From contig JAOUDT010000068.1 in assembly GCA_029859145.1 (NCBI GenBank), forward strand, positions 1-6,812: a stretch of 6,812 nt of DNA, written 5' to 3'. Below the pieces are notes generated by a model. The model did no database searches. It saw only the letters and a program-made list of their open reading frames with translations, and was not told the origin of the DNA. Source of the stretch: Dehalococcoidia bacterium (GTDB taxonomy: Bacteria; Chloroflexota; Dehalococcoidia; GIF9; AB-539-J10). How positions within the stretch are numbered: the first letter of the stretch is position 1; every line of letters starts with the position of its first letter. The translations under genes were made by a program, and so were the position numbers. Positions 1 to 5,158 of the stretch are shown one piece after another.

Positions 1-46
1 CGGCTACGCTTATTACAAATCTCGGTTTGGATTCCCAGTCTACCAT
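1..46 (-). CDS. hspR: Probable HspR, MerR-family heat-shock repressor (N-terminus only)
   Basis: Only 15 complete codons lie in the window, reading MVDWESKPRFVISVA from an ATG at 46-44 and running off the left edge. The stretch P-R-F-V-I-S-V-A matches the start of the winged-helix domain of HspR, usually followed by a helix ending in HPQTLRxYE, which is outside the window. A good Shine-Dalgarno GAGGTG (minus strand, 57-52) sits 7 bases before the ATG, and the upstream J-protein gene stops 14 bases away, so the two are almost certainly cotranscribed. HspR proteins repress chaperone genes by binding inverted repeats near their promoters. A J-protein gene next to hspR is known from Streptomyces (dnaK-grpE-dnaJ-hspR) and Helicobacter (cbpA-hspR). 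That a gene starts here is quite sure. The HspR identity rests on few residues plus context. Confidence 0.55.
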   Translation of the reverse strand, partial: MVDWESKPRFVISVA

Positions 47-60
47 CGTGGCACCTCGCT

Positions 61-1047
61 TCATGTTGGTCGCAGAGACCGCAGTTTTTCAAATAGTCTT
101 CTTTCCTCATCAGTCAAACTGGTGGGCAGAACCACTTTTACCCTGGCAAATAGGTTACCGTAGTTTGCATTGCCTAGCTGCGGCATGCCCTTCCCTGCCA
201 GGCGGAAAACTTTGCCGTTCTGAGTCTCCGGTGGAATTTTAAGAGATAGACTGCCGTTCAAAGTGGGCAATCCAACCTCGCCACCCAGTATGGCGGTGGC
301 CAAAGGCACTGACACATCAGCGTAAAGGTCATCCCCTTTGCGCTCAAAGAGTTTGTGGGGCAAAACCTTCGCTACCAGATAAAGGTCACCTTTGTTCGCC
401 CCGGCACGACCTGGCCCTCCTTCCCCAGCTATACGAATCCTCGAGCCGTCCCTAACTCCCGCGGGAATCTTGACCTCCAGGCGCCTGGGAATCACTTTGG
501 CACCGGCACCACTGCAAATAGTGCAGACTCGATTGCCCACTCTGCCTGTGCCGCCGCAGGCTGCACACAGCTCAGTTGTCTGTAGCTGTATGACACGGGT
601 AGAGCCATGGTACGCCTCCTCAAGACTTACCTCGATCGGCGACTCTATATCCTGACCACGCTGTGGTCCACCCCTCATTCTGGAGCCTATACCGGAATCT
701 CCAAATAAGCTTGAGAGAACATCGCCAAAGTCGCCAATGTCACCATATTCGAAAGTCGTGCCACCTTGGCCAAAATCCCAGCGAACTCTCTCCTGTCCCC
801 CAGCTTTGGCAAATTGTTCAGCGTATTCCCACTGGTCGCCAAATTGGTCATACTTCTTGCGCTTTTCAGGATTAGAGAGGACTTCGTAGGCGGCGTTTAT
901 CTCCTTGAATCTTGCCTCAGCCGATTTATCGCCAGGGTTAACGTCAGGATGATGCTTGCGAGCCAAACGACGGTAAGCCTGCTTGATCTCCTTGTCGGAA
1001 GCATTCCTATCTACGCCCAAAACCCTATAGTAATCTTTGCCTGCCAT
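61..1047 (-). CDS. cbpA: J-domain co-chaperone, CbpA/DnaJ type with a single zinc centre
   Basis: This 328-residue protein should stimulate DnaK ATPase and deliver unfolded clients in the cytoplasm. The J domain occupies about residues 4-70, with HPD at 33-35, followed by a Gly/Phe-rich linker (about 84-135) and two C-terminal beta-barrel domains (about 135-310). The cysteine region holds only two CxxCxGxG units, CAACGGTG at 161-168 and CTICSGAG at 175-182, enough for one zinc site, whereas classical DnaJ has four units and two sites. It therefore sits between DnaJ and the zinc-free CbpA; the symbol cbpA is a best fit. The ATG at 1047 is preceded by GAGGT at 1058-1054, 7 bases upstream. It is first in an operon with the probable hspR and is driven by a consensus promoter in the shared spacer. 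A second, full J-protein is encoded at 2443-3522. Confidence 0.93.
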   Translation of the reverse strand: MAGKDYYRVLGVDRNASDKEIKQAYRRLARKHHPDVNPGDKSAEARFKEINAAYEVLSNPEKRKKYDQFGDQWEYAEQFAKAGGQERVRWDFGQGGTTFEYGDIGDFGDVLSSLFGDSGIGSRMRGGPQRGQDIESPIEVSLEEAYHGSTRVIQLQTTELCAACGGTGRVGNRVCTICSGAGAKVIPRRLEVKIPAGVRDGSRIRIAGEGGPGRAGANKGDLYLVAKVLPHKLFERKGDDLYADVSVPLATAILGGEVGLPTLNGSLSLKIPPETQNGKVFRLAGKGMPQLGNANYGNLFARVKVVLPTSLTDEERRLFEKLRSLRPT

Positions 1048-1071
1048 CTCTCTACCTCAATGATTTGCCGA

Positions 1072-1100
1072 ATTATAAAATAGTTTAAAGCTTTTGTCAA
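1072..1100 (-). promoter_or_regulatory. Consensus sigma70-type promoter of the cbpA-hspR operon
   Basis: On the minus strand TTGACA (1100-1095) and TATAAT (1077-1072) are separated by exactly 17 bases, so both hexamers and the spacing are perfect. Transcription should begin near 1065, giving a leader of about 18 bases that contains the GAGGT ribosome site. A promoter this strong in front of chaperone genes normally implies repression in unstressed cells, which fits the repeats over its -35 box and the probable HspR downstream. Confidence 0.85.
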
Positions 1101-1132
1101 ATATTTGGAAGATGTTTGACAAAGTCTGTCAA
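1093..1132. promoter_or_regulatory. Candidate repressor operator: three TTGACA/TGTCAA units between divergent promoters
   Basis: TTTGTCAAA (1093-1101) and TTTGACAAA (1115-1123) form a perfect 9+9 inverted repeat with a 13-base gap, built around the two -35 boxes. A third unit, TGTCAA (1127-1132), pairs with the hsp20 -35 box TTGACA (1116-1121) across 5 bases and has no role as a promoter. The TTGA...TCAA layout of that second pair has the orientation of the HspR site HAIR (CTTGAGT-N7-ACTCAAG), but the spacing is 2 bases shorter and the inner bases differ. It is not a CIRCE element. Binding by HspR is inferred, not shown. Confidence 0.5.
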
Positions 1133-1144
1133 GTTTCTTATAAT
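1116..1144 (+). promoter_or_regulatory. Consensus sigma70-type promoter of hsp20
   Basis: TTGACA (1116-1121) and TATAAT (1139-1144) are separated by 17 bases, a perfect consensus match. Transcription should start near 1151 and give a leader of about 50 bases. The -35 box forms part of two inverted repeats, one shared with the divergent cbpA promoter and one with TGTCAA at 1127-1132, so regulation by an operator-binding repressor is likely. Confidence 0.87.
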
Positions 1145-1185
1145 ACCTGGGTGAACTGAGAGTGGGGCACAGCAAGAAATTAAGG

Positions 1186-1195
1186 AAGGAGGTGA
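1186..1195 (+). promoter_or_regulatory. Very strong ribosome binding site of hsp20
   Basis: AAGGAGGTGA is complementary over 10 bases to the usual 3' tail of 16S rRNA, and the GGAGG core ends 8 bases before the ATG at 1201. With the consensus promoter this predicts very high expression when derepressed. It also fixes the start codon of the gene. Confidence 0.9.
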
Positions 1196-1200
1196 GATAA

Positions 1201-1666
1201 ATGGCTATAGAAAGATGGCAACCTTTTACCGAACTTATGAGCCTGAGACAGGCAATGGACAAGCTATTCGAGGACAGCTTTGTTCGGCCCTCTCGTGCTT
1301 TGGCCGCCCTTGGTGAAGTAACCGTACCCGCGCTGGACGTCTACCAGACACCCGACGAAGTAGTGGTGAAGGCAACTCTGGCGGGGGTCAAGCCTGAGGA
1401 TGTCGCCATTGACATCACTGGTGAAACCCTGACGATCAAAGGGGGAACCAAAGCCAAAGGAGGTAAAGAAGAAGGACTACCTGTACCAGGAGAGACGTTA
1501 TGGTTCCTTTTCCCGCAGTGTGGTCCTTCCCGGCGGCCTTAAGACAGACAAGGCTGAGGCAACAATAGAGGACGGTGTTCTGACATTGACCATACCCAAA
1601 GCTGAAGAGGTAAAACCCAAAGCAATCAAAGTCAAGGCTAGAGAGAAGCCTGAAGAGAAGAAATGA
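1201..1666 (+). pseudogene. Small heat-shock protein Hsp20, interrupted by one frameshift
   Basis: Hsp20 proteins are ATP-independent holdases that form large oligomers and keep unfolding proteins soluble. The first frame encodes a typical N-terminus and the first half of the alpha-crystallin domain (PALDVYQTPDEVVV to GETLTIKG, residues 43-81), then runs out of homology and stops at 1540-1542 after 113 residues. From about 1460 the frame one base ahead continues the family exactly: DYLYQERRYGSFSRSVVLP, then AxxxxGVL (EATIEDGVL) and a C-terminal IKV anchor, ending at the TGA at 1664-1666. Joined, the product would be about 154 residues, normal for the family. The shift lies in the AAAGGAGG run (1456-1463), as one extra G or two lost bases. 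As written, the product lacks the last strands and the oligomerisation tail. The intact downstream half and the perfect promoter and ribosome site suggest recent mutation or sequencing error. Programmed frameshifting is less likely. Confidence 0.9.
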
Positions 1667-1672
1667 CGATTA

Positions 1673-2212
1673 TCATGCCCCACTCTCAGACTTCAATAAG
1701 CCGATGAGCTGCCTCAAGATCCTGGCGGTAGCCCCCCAGATGATATGCCCTTCATACTCATAGGCATAAGAATCCTGCTTGAAATTGGCTTCGTCCATCA
1801 GAAATGACAGTGGAACAGAAAAGGCTCCCTTGACTTCTCTCCCGTCGGTTTTCAAAGAGTGGGGATAGCTTATCAACGCGACAAAGGGTGAGATGACATA
1901 GTTGGTGACAAAGGTCAGCATATCGTCGAGTTCTCCCAGAATTTCAATATCTTTGGCGGCCAAACCTATCTCTTCCTCAGCCTCCCTAATGGCAGTTTGG
2001 AGCAAGCTGGAATCAGATGGCTCCTGAGTCCCACCGGGGAAGCAGACCTGCCCCTTGTGAAAAACTACCTGATCGCTCCTTTCGGTAAACAAGACATGAT
2101 ATTGGCCTTGGTTGTAGAAAATAGGTATAAGCACTGCCGAAGTTTTAAGGTTTTGGCCGATGATTTTTTCTTTTTTACGGTCACGGAGTAGTCTTTCAAT
2201 CCGCTCTTTCAC
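1673..2212 (-). CDS. Nudix hydrolase, coenzyme A pyrophosphatase (NudL/CoAse family)
   Basis: CoAses of this family hydrolyse CoA or its oxidised and acyl derivatives to 3',5'-ADP and 4'-phosphopantetheine, and may control CoA turnover. The 179-residue protein shows the CoAse-specific motif at 41-61 (LFTERS, then HKGQVCFPGG), which runs into the Nudix box ending REAEEEIGL at 76-84; the paired glutamates bind the metal. LGELDD (92-97) and a C-terminal IWGATARIL (158-166) are also family hallmarks. The usual first glutamate of the generic Nudix box is serine, as is common in CoAses. The start is a GTG at 2212-2210, the only canonical start before the conserved region. It has no Shine-Dalgarno, but a -10 box ends 9 bases upstream of it. 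The gene converges on hsp20 with 6 bases between the stop codons. Confidence 0.92.
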   Translation of the reverse strand: MKERIERLLRDRKKEKIIGQNLKTSAVLIPIFYNQGQYHVLFTERSDQVVFHKGQVCFPGGTQEPSDSSLLQTAIREAEEEIGLAAKDIEILGELDDMLTFVTNYVISPFVALISYPHSLKTDGREVKGAFSVPLSFLMDEANFKQDSYAYEYEGHIIWGATARILRQLIGLLKSESGA

Positions 2213-2221
2213 GGCGCTGTG

Positions 2222-2230
2222 ATTATAGCA
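2222..2230 (-). promoter_or_regulatory. Extended -10 promoter of the Nudix gene, placing transcription start at the GTG
   Basis: On the minus strand TGC-TATAAT (2230-2222) is a full extended -10 element. A weak -35 candidate TTGGAC (2247-2242) is only 14 bases away, so the extended -10 probably suffices. Transcription would start around 2213-2216, 0-4 bases before the GTG at 2212, giving a leaderless or near-leaderless mRNA. Confidence 0.5.
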
Positions 2231-2346
2231 CTTCTCAAGATGTCCAATATTTGCCGCTTGGCTACGTTAGATTGTTCATCAACCCATGAAGGAAAGGAAG
2301 GACACTATAGAGAGCGGCGTAGCTTCTCTGTCATCTATACTCCCTG

Positions 2347-2361
2347 TCCCTTGTCAAGGGA
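2347..2361. repeat. 15-base near-perfect palindrome in the Nudix-dnaJ spacer
   Basis: TCCCTTGTCAAGGGA has 7-base arms around a central T. It lies in the 230-base spacer (2213-2442), where the only other features are a promoter at each end; the rest of the spacer shows nothing I can name. It could be a dimeric-repressor operator for dnaJ, or a decayed copy of a dispersed palindromic repeat, since CCCTTG...GGG units flanked by G/C-rich runs are common between bacterial genes. As an RNA hairpin its loop would be very tight, and no T-run follows. Confidence 0.45.
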
Positions 2362-2404
2362 AGGGGCAACAGGACAATTTGCTGACTACTCCCTATTGCG
2401 AAAG

Positions 2405-2434
2405 TTGTCAGCACAAGGATTTAAGAGCTATACT
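2405..2434 (+). promoter_or_regulatory. Promoter of dnaJ
   Basis: TTGTCA (2405-2410) and TATACT (2429-2434) each match five of six consensus bases and are 18 bases apart. Transcription would start around 2441-2443, at the ATG, so dnaJ mRNA would be leaderless or nearly so. That agrees with the lack of a properly spaced Shine-Dalgarno: GAAGG is present, but only 2 bases from the ATG. Confidence 0.5.
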
Positions 2435-2442
2435 TGAAGGTT

Positions 2443-3522
2443 ATGGCGATAGGACAAGACTACTACGAAGTACTGGGAGTGCCTCGAAACGCCAGCGATG
2501 TGGAAATTAAGAAGGCGTTTCGCAAGCTAGCTTTCCAGTACCATCCCGACCGTAATAGAGAGCCAGGAGCCGAGGAGAAATTCAAGGAAATAAACGAGGC
2601 CTTCCAGGTTCTTTCCGATCGCGAGAAGAGGAACAGATATGACCGCTATGGTCGGATAGATGTCGAAGGAGGTTTTCCCGATTTCGGCTTCGGCGGACTC
2701 GGAGATATTTTTGAATCCTTCTGGGACGGTTTTGGCACCATTTTCGGACGGCCTGCTCAACGTGTTCCCCAGAAGGGGGACAGCCTGCAGAGTCACCTTA
2801 CTCTTTCCTTTGAGGAAGCGGTCTTCGGATGTGAGAAGGAAATTGAAATATCACGCATCGAGTCTTGTCCTTCTTGCCATGGCATTGGCAGCAAACCGGG
2901 GACAAATCCTGAGACATGTCCTGATTGCCGTGGAACAGGACAGGTGAGAAGAGTTCAGCAGAGCATCTTTGGGCGGTACACCAGCACCACCACATGTTCT
3001 CGCTGCGGAGGCAGAGGCACAGTCATCAGCAATCCCTGCTCTCAATGCCAGGGCAAGGGGAGAATAAAGGCAAAGCGCAAGATAAGCGCTGCTATTCCGG
3101 CCGGTGTGGATGATGGACACCGACTACGCATGGACGGAGAAGGGAGCGCCGGTGTATATGGAGGCCCACCCGGCGACCTCTATGTGACTTTTTCAGTAAA
3201 GCCCCACAGCCTATTCCACAGAGATGGCACTGACATTCTTTATGAGTTGGCCATCAATTTTGCTCAAGCCGCTCTGGGCGATGAGGTAAAAGTGCCATCC
3301 CTGGATGGAAAGGTGGACTTGAAAATACCACCGGGAACGCAGAATGGAAAGATGTTTCGCTGTAAAGGCAAGGGAATCCCTTATGTTGATGGCAGAGGTA
3401 GAGGAGACTTGCTCATCAAGGTAGTCATAACGACTCCACAACACCTGGACAAGAACCAGCGACGTCTTTTTGAGGAATTGGCCAAGGTACTACCTCGGAC
3501 TGAACCGCCTTCGGACAATTAA
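2443..3522 (+). CDS. dnaJ: Chaperone protein DnaJ (Hsp40), full type I form
   Basis: DnaJ captures unfolded polypeptides and stimulates DnaK ATP hydrolysis in the DnaK-DnaJ-GrpE system. The 359-residue protein has a J domain (about 6-70, HPD at 34-36), a Gly/Phe linker (about 75-103, FGFGGLGDIF), and a complete zinc domain with four CxxCxGxG units at 142-149, 159-166, 185-192 and 199-206, giving two zinc sites. Two beta-barrel client-binding domains follow and carry IPAGVDDG and IPPGTQNGK. I chose the ATG at 2443. An in-frame TTG at 2434 would add three residues but falls inside the likely -10 box. No dnaK or grpE is in the window. The TAA stop overlaps the stop of convergent gpsA by 3 bases. 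The other J-protein here (61-1047) shares the fold but lacks one zinc site, so the two probably serve different clients or conditions. Confidence 0.96.
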   Translation: MAIGQDYYEVLGVPRNASDVEIKKAFRKLAFQYHPDRNREPGAEEKFKEINEAFQVLSDREKRNRYDRYGRIDVEGGFPDFGFGGLGDIFESFWDGFGTIFGRPAQRVPQKGDSLQSHLTLSFEEAVFGCEKEIEISRIESCPSCHGIGSKPGTNPETCPDCRGTGQVRRVQQSIFGRYTSTTTCSRCGGRGTVISNPCSQCQGKGRIKAKRKISAAIPAGVDDGHRLRMDGEGSAGVYGGPPGDLYVTFSVKPHSLFHRDGTDILYELAINFAQAALGDEVKVPSLDGKVDLKIPPGTQNGKMFRCKGKGIPYVDGRGRGDLLIKVVITTPQHLDKNQRRLFEELAKVLPRTEPPSDN

Positions 3523-4517
3523 TCCAGAGAGCAGCGGTGGCCTGCTACTAGCCCTTCGAACTTGCTCAATACCCGGCTCGGTGGTAGACCCTCATAAAGA
3601 ATCCCATGAATAAGGTTGATAATGGGTAATTTGAGCCCCTGGTCTTTGGCCAACCGGTGGACTGCTGCCGTGGTGGCGACTCCTTCGGCAACGTGTGTCA
3701 TGGAGGCAGAGATTTCAGATAAAGAGCGACCTTTAGCCAGTTCATAGCCAACATAATGATTGCGGCTTAGAGTGCTGGCGCAGGTAGTTATCAGGTCGCC
3801 CAAACCAGCTAGGCCATAAAAAGTGCCAGCTCTGGCCCCCAAAGCTACCCCCAGAGACACAACCTCAGTCCATCCCCAGGCGATAAACGCTCCCTTGGCA
3901 TTGTCACCCAAGCCTAATCCATCTATCATGCCTGCACCCAGAGCTATGATGTTTTTCAGAGCCCCGCCCAACTCAACTCCGACGACGTCATCGCTGGTGG
4001 ATACCACGAATTTTGGTGATTCCATCAATTTCCGAGCTTTTCCCGCCCAAGCCATATCTTGAGCGGCGATGACCGAAGCAGCAGGGAAACCTCCTGCAAT
4101 CTCCCCTGCCAGATTGGGACCGGAAAGAACGCAAATCTGCCCTCTTAGGGAAGGAGCAACCTCCTCTGCAAGCACCTGTGACATCCTCTTGCCACTATCT
4201 ACTTCCAGTCCCTTGGCAGCGCTCACTAATATCATCGAACTTGTGAGATGATCTCTGGCCCGGGCGACGTTTTCTCTCAACTTCTGGGAAGGGACCGCCC
4301 AGATTGCCAGGTCAGCCCCACTTAAGGCTTCTCCGATGTGGCTAGTAGAGGAATAGCTGCGTCTTCCTTGGTTTAACTCTTCGGCCTCAACTTCGCTTCG
4401 TGTCCACAGTTCTACCGTTGCCCCTTTATCACCCAGCAAAGCGCCCAGTGTATTGCCCCAAGAGGTGTTGCCTATGATAGTAACCTTTGGGCATTGCCTC
4501 TCACGCTTTCTCACCAT
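3519..4517 (-). CDS. gpsA: Glycerol-3-phosphate dehydrogenase [NAD(P)+], divergent form
   Basis: GpsA reduces dihydroxyacetone phosphate to sn-glycerol-3-phosphate, the backbone for phospholipids; PlsY, encoded just upstream, uses that product. The 332-residue protein has an N-terminal Rossmann domain, AVPSQ at 74-78, SAAKGLE with catalytic-type K102, LSGPNLAGE (131-139), VELGGALKNI with K188, and GLGDLITTC then SRN (D241, R252, N253), all expected for substrate binding. Three oddities stand out. The dinucleotide loop is GNTSWG (16-21) where most have GxGxxG. The segment between LWTR (37-40) and AVPS is about 12 residues shorter than in E. coli GpsA. The usual ITRG is IAWG (212-215). The ATG at 4517 overlaps the plsY stop by 7 bases (ATGGTGA); an in-frame ATG at 4658 lies deep inside plsY and is unlikely. 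It is the last gene of the operon and ends at the dnaJ stop. Confidence 0.92.
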   Translation of the reverse strand: MVRKRERQCPKVTIIGNTSWGNTLGALLGDKGATVELWTRSEVEAEELNQGRRSYSSTSHIGEALSGADLAIWAVPSQKLRENVARARDHLTSSMILVSAAKGLEVDSGKRMSQVLAEEVAPSLRGQICVLSGPNLAGEIAGGFPAASVIAAQDMAWAGKARKLMESPKFVVSTSDDVVGVELGGALKNIIALGAGMIDGLGLGDNAKGAFIAWGWTEVVSLGVALGARAGTFYGLAGLGDLITTCASTLSRNHYVGYELAKGRSLSEISASMTHVAEGVATTAAVHRLAKDQGLKLPIINLIHGILYEGLPPSRVLSKFEGLVAGHRCSLD

Positions 4518-5158
4518 AGTCGGCGTTCCGTGCCCTGTCTCAAGCGCCTTATATTGTCCCGGTGCTGATACACAATCAATGCGACCACGACTGAACCATA
4601 GATTAGATAGATGGAGGGCAGCAGTTTGTAGACAATAGTCAGAGGCAACATTAGGCACCAGGTGGCTAATGCTCCCAGAAGCGAACCAAGGGACATGTGC
4701 CGACTGCGTAGCGCCGCTATAGCCAGAACCTCAGCACCAAATATGCCCGCCGGTGGGAAAATTGCAAATACAGTGCCAAAATAGGCTGTTACCCCCCTCC
4801 CTCCCCTGAACTTGGCAAATATGGGCCAGTTATGTCCTAACACCGCGGCCAAGCCAGCTGCAACTTGGGCTATATGCTGCCAGTAGATGGACACACCGCC
4901 AATGGTCACCACTCCGCTGTCACGACCTATAATTACTGTGGCCAGAACGACTGCCACAGTAGCCTTGGCCACATCAAGAACTAAAGCTAAGACGCCGAGC
5001 CTGGTTCCTGCGACTCTCATCAAGTTAGTCGCACCAGTCCTGCCGCTTCCCTGTTCTCTAATATCAACACCACTTTTTAACTTCCCTATTATCAGACCGA
5101 AGGGAATCGAACCAAGGAGATAAGCTATGACTACTACAGCAACCAACTCAGCTGTCAT
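4511..5158 (-). CDS. plsY: Glycerol-3-phosphate acyltransferase PlsY (acyl-phosphate dependent)
   Basis: PlsY is an integral membrane enzyme that moves an acyl group from acyl-phosphate to position 1 of glycerol-3-phosphate, the first committed step of phospholipid synthesis in most bacteria. The 215-residue protein is very hydrophobic, with several membrane segments (about 4-24, 52-77, 93-108, 125-148, 158-198). It carries GSIPFG (16-21); motif 1 GSGRTGATN with catalytic S38 and R48; motif 2, the phosphate loop, at 108-123 (GHNWPIFAKFRGGRGV); and motif 3 with H199, N202 and E211 near the C-terminus. In motif 1 the common GSGN is GSGR. The ATG at 5158 overlaps the der stop as ATGA with no strong Shine-Dalgarno, so it is probably translated by coupling. 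Its substrate supplier, gpsA, follows with a 7-base overlap. The acyl-phosphate maker PlsX is not in the window. Confidence 0.95.
   Translation of the reverse strand: MTAELVAVVVIAYLLGSIPFGLIIGKLKSGVDIREQGSGRTGATNLMRVAGTRLGVLALVLDVAKATVAVVLATVIIGRDSGVVTIGGVSIYWQHIAQVAAGLAAVLGHNWPIFAKFRGGRGVTAYFGTVFAIFPPAGIFGAEVLAIAALRSRHMSLGSLLGALATWCLMLPLTIVYKLLPSIYLIYGSVVVALIVYQHRDNIRRLRQGTERRLW

Noticed and set aside
1093..1132. CIRCE element bound by HrcA
   Set aside because: CIRCE is TTAGCACTC-N9-GAGTGCTAA; the repeats here share neither the sequence nor the 9-base gap.
2219..2437. Plus-strand ORF of 72 codons across the Nudix-dnaJ spacer
   Set aside because: It reads through both promoters and the palindrome, starts without a Shine-Dalgarno, and its translation looks like a reading of repeat-type intergenic DNA.
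2286..2510. Small plus-strand ORF of 74 codons with a CxxC pair, running into the start of dnaJ
   Set aside because: No ribosome site before its ATG, no recognisable domain, and its last 68 bases overlap dnaJ in another frame; the likely dnaJ promoter lies inside it.
3480..3560. Possible bidirectional terminator between dnaJ and gpsA
   Set aside because: Short GTCCGA-type matches are present, but no G/C-rich stem followed by a T-run on either strand.
4518..4658. N-terminal extension of GpsA by 47 residues from an upstream in-frame ATG
   Set aside because: The extension lies wholly within plsY, has no homology to the family, and the ATG at 4517 gives the usual length and a typical coupled overlap.
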